A stretch of DNA of 64,000 bases. Source: Streptococcus uberis. Lineage in GTDB: Bacteria; Bacillota; Bacilli; Lactobacillales; Streptococcaceae. The stretch covers positions 1 through 64,000 of the forward strand of contig NZ_JRQN01000006.1 in NCBI RefSeq assembly GCF_000785785.1, read 5' to 3'. The translations under genes were made by a program, and so were the position numbers. Each line of letters begins with the position of its first letter. Position 1 is the stretch's first letter. Under the pieces are notes generated by a model that was not told the origin of the DNA, did no database searches, and saw only the letters and a program-made list of their open reading frames with translations. This document shows, one piece after another, positions 29,941 through 40,297 of this stretch.

Positions 29941-30891
29941 TTATACCCGAATTTTTCTTGCGACTCGCAATTTTGCCGAGTGTGCCCGATTATTTGCCTC
30001 TAACTCCTCTGGGCTGGGCAGAATCGGTTTTCTTGAAATCAACTCAAACTTTGGTTGAAGATGTTCTGGAATAATTGGAATGTTCTTTGGAACGTCAATA
30101 CTGCTGGCTTCTTTAAATAATTGTTTCGTTAATCGATCTTCTAAAGAGTGAAAAGTTATGACTGAAATACGACCATCTAAAGCTAAAAGCTCCATTGCAT
30201 CTTGAATAGACTCTTCTGCTGCGCCTAATTCATCATTAACTTCTATACGAATCGCTTGGAAAATTTGCTTAGCTGGATGCCCTTTTTTCTTAAGTTCCTT
30301 GGCTGGTTTTGCTGACTTAATCAGCTCCGCAAGTTCAGTTGTGGTTTCGATAGACTTGATTTGTCTAGCTTGTTCAATTTTTCTTGCAATCTGTTTAGAG
30401 AATTTATCTTCACCGTAACGGAAAAAAATACGAACCAAGTCATTAAAGTCATAATTATTAACAACCTCAAATGCAGTTAAATCAGCATCCGTATCCATCC
30501 TCATGTCTAATGGTGCATCTTGTCGATAAGAAAAACCACGTTCTCTTTCATCAAGTTGTGGACTAGAAACTCCTAAATCATATAAGATGCCATCTATTTC
30601 TGTTACACCAAAGCTAGCTAATCTAGACTTGAGATTCCTAAAATTATCCTTGATAAAGGTGACTTGCCCCTTGTCAACATAGGTTTTCAAAAAGACCTGT
30701 GCATTATCAATTGCTTTTTGATCTTGGTCAAAGCAATACAAATGCCCATTATCATCTAATTGAGATAATAAATATGCTGAATGACCAGCACCCCCTAAAG
30801 TAGCATCAACGTAGATGCCATTGGATTTTACGTTTAACATATCAACAGTCTCATTAAGAAGGACTGTAACATGATGGAATTCTTTTGTCAT
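29941..30891 (-). CDS. rsmH: 16S rRNA (cytosine-1402-N4) methyltransferase
   Basis: 316 residues (formerly MraW). It methylates C1402 of 16S rRNA with SAM. It opens with [14 protein letters not shown], followed by the SAM-binding [35 protein letters not shown] and the C-terminal [13 protein letters not shown] complete the family pattern. It is the first gene of the division/wall cluster, three bases from ftsL, and is separated from proA by a hairpin terminator. Confidence 0.97.
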   Translation of the reverse strand: MTKEFHHVTVLLNETVDMLNVKSNGIYVDATLGGAGHSAYLLSQLDDNGHLYCFDQDQKAIDNAQVFLKTYVDKGQVTFIKDNFRNLKSRLASFGVTEIDGILYDLGVSSPQLDERERGFSYRQDAPLDMRMDTDADLTAFEVVNNYDFNDLVRIFFRYGEDKFSKQIARKIEQARQIKSIETTTELAELIKSAKPAKELKKKGHPAKQIFQAIRIEVNDELGAAEESIQDAMELLALDGRISVITFHSLEDRLTKQLFKEASSIDVPKNIPIIPEHLQPKFELISRKPILPSPEELEANNRAHSAKLRVARKIRV

Positions 30892-30933
30892 AACTTTAAT
30901 TCTAACACATTTTAGGTATTAAGAAAACAAAAA

Positions 30934-30967
30934 GGAGAACTGTAAGCGCTCGACTTAACAGTTCTTT
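30934..30967 (-). terminator. Terminator of proBA
   Basis: AGAACTGT and ACAGTTCT form the stem just after the proA stop. The loop TAAGCGCTCGACTT is long and partly structured. Confidence 0.65.
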
Positions 30968-30969
30968 TT

Positions 30970-32220
30970 TTACTGCCTAATTTGTCCATTTCCATTAATA
31001 TAATATTTACTACTGGTTAATGCTTCTAATCCCATTGGACCTCTAGCATGCATTTTTTGGGTTGAAATACCAATTTCAGCACCTAATCCAAACACAAAAC
31101 CATCGGTAAAGCGTGTAGAGGCATTAACATAGACAACGGCTGCATCAACCAATTCTTGAAACTGCTCTGCCGATTCTAAATCCTTAGTAATAATAGCTTC
31201 TGAATGGTGACTACTATAGTGATTAATCCATTCAATAGCTTCTTCCAAATCAGAAACAACTTTAACTGACATAACATAGTCTAAAAACTCGGTCGCAAAA
31301 TCCGCTTCTTTTGCAGGAACTGCCTCTGTAAACAAAGGTAGAGCCTTGTCATCTGCTCTAAATTCAATGGGATGAACTGTTGCTAATTCAGCCTCTAAAC
31401 GAGGAATAAATGTTGCTGCAATCTTTTCATGAATAACCAAGCCTTCTGCAGCATTACATACACTAGGGCGTTGCGTTTTTGCATTAATGACAATTTGGGT
31501 GGCCATATCAATATCTGCCGACTGATCGACATAAATATGCACATTGCCAACACCCGTTTCAATCACAGGAACTTTTGCTTTTGCCTTAACTGTCTGGATG
31601 AGATGGGCGCCTCCTCTAGGAATTAGTACATCAATATAATCTGTCGCTTGCATAAGTTCTTCTGCTAACTCATGAGAAGGATCTTCGACTAATTGAATAG
31701 CATTTTCTGGTAAACCAGCTGACTTCAAAGCTTTTTGAACAAGAGTGACTAAAGCTTTGTTTGAATACAAGGCATCTCTTCCGCCTCTTAAAATAATAGC
31801 ATTATTAGTTTTGAAAGCTAAGCTAAACGCATCAATTGTAACATTTGGTCGACTTTCAAAAATCATTGCAATGACACCTAGTGGCACACGTTTTTGCATG
31901 ATTTTTAAGCCATCAGTATTTGTATAGCCTTTAATAATCTGACCAATCGGATCAGCTAATTCAGTAACTTGTTTCAACCCTTGCCCCATTGAGGATATAC
32001 GGTCTTTGTTTAATAGCAAGCGATCACGCATAACCTCTGAAATACCATGATCTTGTGCTTTTACAAGATCCTTGGCATTTTCACTAATAATTAGTTGGCT
32101 TTCTGCTTCAAGGAAATCTGCCAGAGTCAATAAAAATTTATTTTTTTCTTGACTAGAAAGTCTTAACAATTGCTTGCTTGCTTCTTTTGCTTGTTGTCCA
32201 AGCTTTTCAATAACAGTCAT
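30970..32220 (-). CDS. proA: Glutamate-5-semialdehyde dehydrogenase (gamma-glutamyl phosphate reductase)
   Basis: 416 residues. Second step of proline synthesis: NADPH reduction of gamma-glutamyl phosphate. The catalytic cysteine is C255 in [10 protein letters not shown]. The cofactor region [17 protein letters not shown] and the signature [16 protein letters not shown] are clear. It follows proB by 11 bases, as usual. The gene is intact. Confidence 0.97.
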   Translation of the reverse strand: MTVIEKLGQQAKEASKQLLRLSSQEKNKFLLTLADFLEAESQLIISENAKDLVKAQDHGISEVMRDRLLLNKDRISSMGQGLKQVTELADPIGQIIKGYTNTDGLKIMQKRVPLGVIAMIFESRPNVTIDAFSLAFKTNNAIILRGGRDALYSNKALVTLVQKALKSAGLPENAIQLVEDPSHELAEELMQATDYIDVLIPRGGAHLIQTVKAKAKVPVIETGVGNVHIYVDQSADIDMATQIVINAKTQRPSVCNAAEGLVIHEKIAATFIPRLEAELATVHPIEFRADDKALPLFTEAVPAKEADFATEFLDYVMSVKVVSDLEEAIEWINHYSSHHSEAIITKDLESAEQFQELVDAAVVYVNASTRFTDGFVFGLGAEIGISTQKMHARGPMGLEALTSSKYYINGNGQIRQ

Positions 32221-32231
32221 ATCCTATACTC

Positions 32232-33034
32232 CTAACTTTGAATAAACCAAGTTCCAATCATTTGACCCTCTAACACATTTAGAATATCTCTCGGATTAGC
32301 CCCATTCATCAATATCATTTGCCCATTATTTTCAAAAACAATTTGCGCCGATTGAACCTTACTTAGCATGCCACCTGTTCCAAACTTACTGCCTGCGCCT
32401 CCAGCTTGGGAGATGATTTCTTCTGTAATGGCGTTAACCTGGTGACGAAGAATGGCATCATCAAAAATTGTCGGGTTTTTATCAAATAAACCATCAATAT
32501 CTGAGAGCATGATCAACAAGTCTGCTTTTGTTATGTTCGATACAATTGCAGAAAGCCTATCATTATCCCCAAATTTAGTGGCATGATCCATCTCATCTAC
32601 GCTAACAGCATCATTCTCATTAACAATTGGAACAATGCCCATCGCAATTAAACTTCAAAAGCATTCGTAACATTAAGTAAGCTTTCTGGAAAAATAACCA
32701 CATCCTGTGTTAAGAGAATTTGAGACACATTGGTTTGGTAATGCGAAAAAATTTGTGAGTATAAGCTCATCATAGCCACTTGACCAACACTTGATACGGC
32801 TTGTTGTTGCGCCAAATCACTCGGTCGTTTGTCCATTTTTAAGATATCAAGTCCAAATCCCATTGCACCTGATGAGACTAAAATAATTTCTTTTCCTTTA
32901 TTTACCAAAGTCGCAATGACAAAAGCTAACTGATCAATTTTTTCTAAATTTATTTTCCCATTGGCTTGGACCAATGAGCTAGTACCAATTTTAATGACAA
33001 TACGTTTTACTAATTCAAAATTCCGTTTCTTCAT
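32232..33034 (-). pseudogene. proB: Glutamate 5-kinase, single frameshift
   Basis: First step of proline synthesis. The N-terminal frame (from 33034) has the kinase opening [14 protein letters not shown] and [13 protein letters not shown], and ends ...[10 protein letters not shown]. The second frame resumes at [18 protein letters not shown] and runs to the stop, with [12 protein letters not shown]. One extra A in GAAGTTTAA near 32650 restores [15 protein letters not shown], giving about 267 residues. There is no PUA domain, as in many streptococcal ProB proteins. The defect would make the strain a proline auxotroph if real. A sequence error is just as likely. Confidence 0.88.
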
Positions 33035-33088
33035 ATTCTGATTATATCAAAAAAACAGCTGTAAAAACTGCTTTTCTGATTATAATTC

Positions 33089-34720
33089 TTATTCCTTAAT
33101 AATATCTAATTTATCCCAGAATTTAATTTTGAGGACATATTGGCAAATTGCCAAACTAATCATTATAGCGATAAATAAGATTACATTGATAAGTAATGCT
33201 TGTTTTGAAATGAGTGATAATATGACGACCAATGCAATTAACCCACTGCCTAAAATCATGCCACCGAACATAATCCCCATCATTTGCCACTGACTATTAC
33301 CTCTTGTGAAGAGTTGTGAAATATCCTGCCAACGAAGACTGAGGTAGCGATAATCTCTTCTATACATAACTTGACCTTGAATGAAGGCCTGCACTGAGTA
33401 ACCCAGGACAAACATCAGTGTCATTAACAGATTTACTTTTAAAACAAGACTGCTAAAAATGATATAGAAGACAATCGGTAGACTGACCTGAAGGACATAA
33501 AGTACCATAAATTTTTGCATTAGAAATTGCTTCATATTGAATGGCAAGGCTTTGATAAAAATAAAATTTTCCTTCTCTAATGAAATAGCTACCCCTAAAA
33601 AAGTGGTCTGGCTTGTCCCCATTACCGCAAGAATAATTCCCGTAAGAAATGCCAAACCAAAATAAGAGGAACTTAAAAATTGACCAAGGTTCACCCCGCT
33701 TTTTAATAAGGGAACAAGCATGGATACAATAAAAATGAAGGGCATTAGGTATGTTTGAATAATCAAACTTGCATTTTGAATAGTTGACAAATGGTGTCTG
33801 ATCATCACTTGTTTTAAACTTTCACCAGAAAAATTCCTGTTAGTAACTTTTTTCTGAGGATTAGCTTTAGTCTTTGGTATACTATACAAGGTTTCTTGAA
33901 AGTATTTTGGCATAATGCTTTTGACAACACCCATAATCATTGCGAGAATGAGTAATAAAGGCAACCAAAAGTTCAATACTGCCTGACTTGAAAATGGCGA
34001 AGCAATAATATAATAGTAGCCAGAAAAAAATGGAATCTGACTTCTATCAATGAGTTCACTTACTTGCATCCTTGTATTATTTGTAAAGTTCAAAAAGAAA
34101 ATCAAACCAATTGAACCTATGGCTGACAAGGACATCAAAATCGTCGAAATCAATTTTCTCCTTGAACTTCTAAGAATTACCTTCCCCACCCAAGAATTAA
34201 TATATAAGGAAAAAACAATTGAACTAATCAACAATATGACAAATATGAACAGAGCAATTGGAATAGCCCAAAAATTTCCAAGTATTTGCCAATAAGCAAT
34301 AATAAAGAGTGACAAAAGTGGCATCAAAAACATCGAGCCCAGACCAAGCGAAGAGATGACTTTTGCCATATAAATTTCAGATGATTTAATCGGCATATGC
34401 ACATACAGCTTCAGATCGTTACTCTCATAAAAAATAGTATAGAGTGCCGTAAAAGATGATAGTGTTGCCATAATGAAGAAAAGGGCAATATAAAACGAAA
34501 AGTAACCTGGATATTTATTAAAATCTATCCCAATAAACATGAAGGCATAAATAAATAAAAATACAAGAACCATAACTGATTGCTGCTTAAGTGTTTCTTT
34601 ATAGGCTACAAAATGTTTTTGCGGATTTTTTTCTTGTTTCTTCTTAATCGCTGCCATGGTTTGTGGACTGGAATAAAGAAGGTTTATTTTAACTAATTCC
34701 CAAATTGTTGACCAATGCAT
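33089..34720 (-). CDS. ABC-2-type exporter permease, EcsB/YthQ-like
   Basis: 543 residues with about 12 membrane helices in two halves and a basic intracellular segment around 300-315. It forms a two-gene exporter with the ATPase two bases upstream. EcsB in Bacillus affects secretion and proteolysis and is shorter. The larger size and arrangement also resemble the YthPQ exporter. The substrate is unknown. The N-terminal segment facing the cytoplasm and the ATPase context support an exporter rather than importer role. Confidence 0.75.
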   Translation of the reverse strand: MHWSTIWELVKINLLYSSPQTMAAIKKKQEKNPQKHFVAYKETLKQQSVMVLVFLFIYAFMFIGIDFNKYPGYFSFYIALFFIMATLSSFTALYTIFYESNDLKLYVHMPIKSSEIYMAKVISSLGLGSMFLMPLLSLFIIAYWQILGNFWAIPIALFIFVILLISSIVFSLYINSWVGKVILRSSRRKLISTILMSLSAIGSIGLIFFLNFTNNTRMQVSELIDRSQIPFFSGYYYIIASPFSSQAVLNFWLPLLLILAMIMGVVKSIMPKYFQETLYSIPKTKANPQKKVTNRNFSGESLKQVMIRHHLSTIQNASLIIQTYLMPFIFIVSMLVPLLKSGVNLGQFLSSSYFGLAFLTGIILAVMGTSQTTFLGVAISLEKENFIFIKALPFNMKQFLMQKFMVLYVLQVSLPIVFYIIFSSLVLKVNLLMTLMFVLGYSVQAFIQGQVMYRRDYRYLSLRWQDISQLFTRGNSQWQMMGIMFGGMILGSGLIALVVILSLISKQALLINVILFIAIMISLAICQYVLKIKFWDKLDIIKE

Positions 34721-34722
34721 AA

Positions 34723-35457
34723 TCAGTCCTCCTCTTTGGCATTGCGCCCTGCTAACTCAAGGTAAATTGTTTCTAAATCTTTATCTGGGTAATTTTCTTT
34801 CAATTGATTCAAGGTCCCTAGGAAAATTAATTTTCCTTGTTTCAAGATAGCTAAACGATCACATAGTTGCTCTGCCACTGACAAGACATGGGTTGAAAAC
34901 AAGACAATATTGCCAGAATCAGCATGTTCCCGCATCATGGCTTTCAAATCAAATGCAGCCTGTGGATCAAGCCCCGTTAACGGCTCATCAAGTACCCAGA
35001 TTGCAGGATTTGAGATTAAAGCGCCAATCACAATGGTCTTTTGTCTCATGCCATGAGAGAAGCTATCAATGGTACTATTGATATCATGCTTAATATCAAA
35101 CAGTTCACTTAGTTCACTAATTCGTTCTTCAGCTATTTGAGCTGGAACATTATAAATTTTAGCTAAGAAATGCCAGTACTCATTGGCTGTTAGGTTGAGA
35201 AAAACATCTGGTGAATCTGGTACATAACCAATCTGCTTTTTAATAGCATCACGATTATCACTAAGTAGTTGTCCGTTAACTAACACGTCGCCATATGATG
35301 CTTCAATAATTGAAGTTAAGATACTTAAAGTTGTTGTTTTCCCAGCGCCATTATGACCAAGTAATCCAAAAATTTCCCCATCATTAATGGTTAAGTTTAA
35401 GTCACTTAAAGCTTCCTTTTGGTCATAAATCTTAGAGATATGTTTAAATTCTATCAT
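34723..35457 (-). CDS. ABC transporter ATP-binding protein, EcsA-like
   Basis: 244 residues. Walker A GHNGAGKTT is at about 34-42. The variant signature SFSHGMRQKTIVIGALI, Walker B IWVLDEPLTGLD and STHVLSVAEQLCD are present. This is the drug/lipid/polysaccharide-type exporter ATPase subfamily. It runs with the large permease gene as a pair. In related species the pair is needed for normal secretion or peptide traffic. The substrate cannot be deduced here. Confidence 0.88.
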   Translation of the reverse strand: MIEFKHISKIYDQKEALSDLNLTINDGEIFGLLGHNGAGKTTTLSILTSIIEASYGDVLVNGQLLSDNRDAIKKQIGYVPDSPDVFLNLTANEYWHFLAKIYNVPAQIAEERISELSELFDIKHDINSTIDSFSHGMRQKTIVIGALISNPAIWVLDEPLTGLDPQAAFDLKAMMREHADSGNIVLFSTHVLSVAEQLCDRLAILKQGKLIFLGTLNQLKENYPDKDLETIYLELAGRNAKEED

Positions 35458-35502
35458 AATGTCATTCCAATCTATTTTTACAATCTGGATTAAAGCTATT
35501 AA

Positions 35503-35751
35503 TTAATCACTATATTTTACTAATGTTTTTTTCAAAGCAAACAGAGACTGTGGCAATTGCATGTTATTTAATGCGAGATAATGATCAACTTGATAATTCA
35601 ACTGTTTAGCAACTAACATGGGGTTTTGATTTTTGATTAAATCATTTGAAGCAGTAATCAGATAGAGCGAAATTTGATTATTTTCTCTTATCTCTGGACT
35701 ATCAAATGCTAATTTAATTTGTTTATAGATATTCTGTCTAACTTTTTCCAT
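35503..35751 (-). CDS. Enterocin A-type bacteriocin immunity-like protein
   Basis: 82 residues, mostly helical, no signal or membrane segment. The pattern of an N-terminal helix (VRQNIYKQIKLAF), a second helix and the conserved C-terminal VAKQLNYQVDHYLALNNMQL-PQSLFALKK resembles the EntA immunity family, small cytosolic proteins that protect against class II bacteriocins. No bacteriocin or export gene is nearby, so it would be an orphan immunity gene. A GGAGAG ribosome site precedes the ATG. The assignment rests on pattern, not strong motifs. Confidence 0.5.
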   Translation of the reverse strand: MEKVRQNIYKQIKLAFDSPEIRENNQISLYLITASNDLIKNQNPMLVAKQLNYQVDHYLALNNMQLPQSLFALKKTLVKYSD

Positions 35752-35856
35752 AAGCTCTCCAACCTTTTTGTACGTTTAAGTTAATACAACTCTATAAAAG
35801 TATCATATGCTTTTTTTGCTTGTTTGTCAACGGTAGCAAAGTTCATCCCTAACAAA

Positions 35857-35879
35857 AAAGACTGGTTTCCCAGTCTTTC
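35857..35879 (-). terminator. Terminator of tkt
   Basis: AAAGACTGG / CCAGTCTTT with a short TTTC loop. On the minus strand it is followed by TTTTG. Confidence 0.8.
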
Positions 35880-35892
35880 ATTGTTACTATTA

Positions 35893-37877
35893 TTATAATG
35901 ATTTATACAAGTTAACAGCATTTTCTACAGTGAAACCATACTCATCAAAGATACGGTTACCTGGTGCAGAAGCGCCCCATGTATCAATTGTTAAAGTAGT
36001 TCCTTGTAAGCCCACATATTTTGCCCAACCAAAGCTTGATGCAGCTTCAATGGCTAAACGTTTTGTGATGTTTGTTGGAAGTACTTCTTCTTTGTACACA
36101 GCAGATTGGTCATCAAAAATATTTTGTGATGGCATTGACACCACACGAACATGAATGCCTTGTTCTGCTAAAGCTGCTTGAGCATCAAGTGCTAATTTAA
36201 CTTCAGAACCAGTAGCAATAATAATACCTTCTAGCTCACCTTTTGCCTCTGATAAGATATAAGCACCTTTATTAAGGCCTTCTTCTGCCAATTCATTAGT
36301 TCCTTCAAGACTGGTAAATTTTGACGTGTAAGAACAAGCATTGTCGGTTTAGTTGTTTCCGCTAATGCACGTTTCCATGCAGCATTTGTTTCATTTCCAT
36401 CCGCTGGACGAATAACGTTTAAGTTTGGCATTGAACGAACACTTGCTAACTGTTCAATTGGTTCATGAGTTGGTCCATCTTCACCAACTGCAATCGAATC
36501 ATGTGTCATGACATACATTGTTGGTAAGTTCTGGAGAGCCGCCATACGAACAGCTGGTAATAGGTAGTTTGAGAAAACAAAGAATGTACCTCCATAAACA
36601 CGTGTTCCACCATGAAGCGCAATACCATTCATCGCTGCTGCCATTGCAAATTCACGAACACCAAACCAAATGTTACGTCCTTCATACTGGCCAGGTTGGA
36701 AGTCTGTTTCAGCTTTAACCATGGTGTTGTTAGAAGCAGATAAGTCTGCTGACCCACCCCAAAACGATGCAACTTGCTCAGAGATTTGTTGAATAGCTTC
36801 TTGGCTAGATACACGGCTAGCTTTTGAAGAACCAAGTTCGTGCGCAGCTAATTCTACAGAGGTAGCTTCATTTGAGAAAGCTTCTTTGTATGCACTAGCA
36901 AGCTCTGGATAGTCAGTTTCGTATTTTGCAAAGAGTTCATTCCAAGCATTTTCAGCTGCTTCACCACGGGCTTGCAAGCCTTCTGCAAAGCGTGCTTTAA
37001 CTTCTTCTGGTACAAAGAAATCGTCATAAGTCCAGTTATAGGCATTTTTAGTGAATTTAACACCTTCAGCTCCAAGTGGTGCACCATGAACGGCAGATGT
37101 TCCTTGTTTTTCGGCACCAAAACCAATAATTGTTTTAACTTCGATGATAGTTGGTTTGTCACTCTCAGCTTTTGCTTCTTCGATAGCTTTTGCAATAGCT
37201 TCTAAATCATTGCCATCTTCAACAAGTAGATGTTGCCATCCATAAGCTTCAAAACGGTCTTTAACTGATTCTGTGAAGGCTTGTGATGTTGGTCCATCTA
37301 ATGAAATATCATTTGAATCATAGAACAAGACTAATTTGCCAAGTTTCAAGTGTCCTGCAAGACTAGCTGCTTCTTGGCTGACACCTTCCATCAAATCACC
37401 ATCCCCATTCAAGGTATAAGTGTAATGGTCAACAATCTCAAATCCTGGTTTATTATATTTAGCTGCAAGATGTGCTTCTGCCATTGCCATTCCGACAGCA
37501 TTAGCAATCCCTTGACCTAAAGGTCCAGTTGTTGCTTCAACACCATCAGTGTGGTTAACTTCTGGATGTCCAGGTGTTTTTGAACCCCATTGACGGAAAT
37601 TTTTAAGATCGTCAATGGATAAGTCATATCCTGCAAGATGTAACAAACTGTAAAGCATAGCTGAACCATGTCCTGCTGATAAAATAAAGCGATCTCGGTT
37701 TGTCCAGTTACGGCTGGTTTTTGGATTTACTGTCATAAAGTTATTCCAAAGAACATAAGCCATTGGCGCTGCACCCATTGGTAAACCTGGATGTCCTGAG
37801 TTTGCGGCTTGAATAGCGTCCATTGAAAGTGTGCGGACAGTGTTTACTGCCAACTGGTCAACTGCATCGAATATCAT
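35893..37877 (-). pseudogene. tkt: Transketolase, single frameshift
   Basis: TPP enzyme of the pentose phosphate pathway. The N-terminal domain has [18 protein letters not shown] and the TPP-binding [15 protein letters not shown]. The middle domain ([17 protein letters not shown]) is present in the first frame. The second frame supplies the C-terminal domain, ending NAVNLYKSL. One extra G near 36309 restores [24 protein letters not shown] and gives a normal protein of about 660 residues. Transaldolase is encoded just upstream. Loss of transketolase would be very costly, so mis-sequencing is more likely than inactivation. Confidence 0.9.
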
Positions 37878-38012
37878 AAGTAAAAACCTTTCTGTTTTTG
37901 CATCAAAATGTTTTGCTTTCGCTAACTATTGTATCATATTTTATCTATTTATTTGATGATTTTTGTGAAATCATTACTTTAAAATTTACTCAAAAATATA
38001 CTGATAAGGAAA

Positions 38013-38036
38013 CCTAGTTGACGTTTGTCAACTAGG
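38013..38036 (-). terminator. Terminator of the transaldolase gene
   Basis: A perfect 10-base stem CCTAGTTGAC / GTCAACTAGG with a GTTT loop lies eight bases past the gene end. Confidence 0.75.
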
Positions 38037-38043
38037 CTCTGAC

Positions 38044-38687
38044 TTATTTTTTAAAAGAAGCCCAATCTTTCATAAATTGGTCAATCCCATTTGTTGTTAA
38101 TGGGTGAGCACTCATCTTTTCAAAAACACTATCAGGAATTGTTGCAATATGGGCACCTATTTGGGCTACCGCTTCAACGTGAGCTGAATTACGGATACTT
38201 GCTGCAATAATTTCTGTTTCAAAACCATATAAATCAATAATCTCACGAAGATCCTCAATTAATTGATAAGGATCTGATCCAATATCTTCAAGTCGGCGAC
38301 AAATGGACTGATATAGGTTGCGCCAGCCTTCATAGCCATAAGCCCTTGAGAAACTGTAAAGACAAGTGTTACATTTGTTTTTATTCCCTCTTGAGATAAA
38401 ACATTTGTTGCTTTTAGCCCTTCAGTTGTCATTGGAATTTTAACAACAACATTTTTATGCCATTTAGCCAATTGACGAGCTTCTTCAATCATTTCATCAG
38501 CAACTAAACCTGTCACTTCCGCAGAAATTGGACCATCAATAATCTCACAGATTTCTTTAATAACTGTTTCAAAATCTCTACCTTCTTTAGAAATTATACT
38601 TGGATTTGTTGTCACGCCATCTACGAGTCCAAGTTCATTAATAGCTTTAATAGCGTCAACATTTGCAGTATCTAGGAAAAATTTCAT
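38044..38687 (-). pseudogene. tal: Transaldolase (TalC/MipB type), single frameshift
   Basis: Small class-I transaldolase of about 214 residues. The N-terminal frame has [30 protein letters not shown] and the Schiff-base lysine K83 in [10 protein letters not shown]. It then runs [12 protein letters not shown] and stops early. The other frame gives [16 protein letters not shown]...IAASIRN and ends DWASFKK. One extra G near 38297 (SPFV-G-RLEDIG) rejoins them. The ATG at 38687 follows GGAGGATAAG and is preferred over the TTG four codons upstream. It pairs with tkt in the pentose phosphate shunt. Confidence 0.88.
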
Positions 38688-38839
38688 CTTATCCTCCAAA
38701 AAAATTTGATGTAATGTAAGGTTCTCACTAAGAGAACAGAGTAATATGTCTAATTATAGTATAAGTGTCAACTGATTTAATTTAAAGTCCAACTATTACA
38801 CAGTTTAGTGTTCAGGAATAGGCGATTCAGCAAACCACA

Positions 38840-40297
38840 TTAGTTTTCTTGCTTATTCTTTTTGAGTAACAACTCTTTTAAAAACAACTCCAAAGCTTTG
38901 AGATCATGTGAAAACCCATAATATTTTAACTGGTAGACTGGTCTATCTGATTGTATTTCTCGATTTTGATAACAAACAATGCAATCAAAGTCACCCTTTT
39001 CTTGATAAGGAAGAAAATGAAAGTTACGGTTATTATCTAATTGTTTTCGTATCGTTACTTCTAAGATAGCTCTCTCCACAGAATCTGCCCCTAAACAAAG
39101 ACCAATTTTTAACGGCTTCGTTTGTCTTTCAATTGCAAATAATAATAATTCGAGCATCTTATAAGACAGACTCTTGGCAAGATCTGTTTCTTGTAACGCT
39201 TTATCGCCTAGCAATATCATATGGTGCCGCATTAACACCTCGATTTTCACCTGTTCTTCAGGAGCTACCAAATCAGCTAAAAAAGCCAAATTCTTTTCTC
39301 CACTGATTAGTCCTCCTTTAAAGAAATAAGCTTTGCCAAAGAAAAGACTGAGGCCATAGATGATTTCTTCTTTCGTACGATAAGCAACAATATTAGCTTT
39401 ACGCATTAACCATATTGCTTCCGAAACCTTGTCTGCTATCGGTCCTCCAAATCCTAAAATATAAGATATCGTTGGGAGAGGTAAAATCGGATAAGACTGT
39501 AAGAATGCAAATAAACATTTGGCTTCAAAACTATCAAACTCAATCGCATAACGGCTCAAATAATGAAACATAATTTTTTCTAAACGATTGTAAAAGACAT
39601 TATTTTGAAAATAGACGCCATTTGGCCATTCTGCTTCTGCTGATTCTTTCTGGAAAGCTAATCGTTTCTGAGAGATTGCAATAAAAAGCGACAGCTTATC
39701 TAGTTTTTCTGGTTCTAATTCTTGACGCGTCAAATGACTGGTTAAATGCTTGAGGTGTGAGCGATCAATTTCAGCCGTTAAGCTGCTTCGGTCCTCTTTA
39801 CTATAAGTCATTTCCAACAATTCATAATAAAAATAACGCCATTGTAATTCACTACCTGTCTGCTTCCCTTGTGAAATCCCAATACCAAACTCCTCCAAAC
39901 ACTGGTTAATTGAGGCTAGATGGCGATTAAAGGTTGCCTCGCTAATCATTAAGTCAAGGGATAGTTTTGTAGCATTAACATGTTGATGTGTAAAGAAATG
40001 CAGTAACATTTGATAAGGGATGGAATCTTGAAGGAGGAGCCAAATCCAATTTGTCCAAGAGAATAGCCCTGTTTCTTGCGTTATCAATTTTTCATTTTCG
40101 ATTATCAGTTGGCAAGCAACGCCATGTTTGTCAAATAATTGATTCAAATTTGTGATATATTTTAAAAGTGTTACCTTTGACAACTGCAAAGCTTGTGTCA
40201 AATCTTTTACACTTGGAGGCCCTTCTGCCTGATATAAAATCATGAATAGATGGTATTGTGCTTGCCTCTCTTTACCCATTAATTGCTCTATCTTCAT
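38840..40297 (-). CDS. Mga/RofA-like transcriptional regulator
   Basis: 485 residues with two N-terminal winged-helix units (about 10-80, LTQALQLSKVTLLKYITNLN; and about 105-160, LDLMISEATFNRHLASINQ). A PRD-like region (about 185-380) and a C-terminal EIIB-like domain (about 390-470) follow. This is the plan of Mga and RofA-like stand-alone regulators, whose activity can be set by PTS phosphorylation. It is the last gene after glpK-glpO-glpF and the oxidoreductase, overlapping the latter by four bases (ATGA). A link to glycerol or redox control is therefore plausible. Its targets are unknown. Confidence 0.82.
   Translation of the reverse strand: MKIEQLMGKERQAQYHLFMILYQAEGPPSVKDLTQALQLSKVTLLKYITNLNQLFDKHGVACQLIIENEKLITQETGLFSWTNWIWLLLQDSIPYQMLLHFFTHQHVNATKLSLDLMISEATFNRHLASINQCLEEFGIGISQGKQTGSELQWRYFYYELLEMTYSKEDRSSLTAEIDRSHLKHLTSHLTRQELEPEKLDKLSLFIAISQKRLAFQKESAEAEWPNGVYFQNNVFYNRLEKIMFHYLSRYAIEFDSFEAKCLFAFLQSYPILPLPTISYILGFGGPIADKVSEAIWLMRKANIVAYRTKEEIIYGLSLFFGKAYFFKGGLISGEKNLAFLADLVAPEEQVKIEVLMRHHMILLGDKALQETDLAKSLSYKMLELLLFAIERQTKPLKIGLCLGADSVERAILEVTIRKQLDNNRNFHFLPYQEKGDFDCIVCYQNREIQSDRPVYQLKYYGFSHDLKALELFLKELLLKKNKQEN

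Noticed and set aside
34050..34295. Plus-strand frame within the EcsB-like gene
   Set aside because: Antisense to a membrane protein, no ribosome site and no similarity to a known protein.
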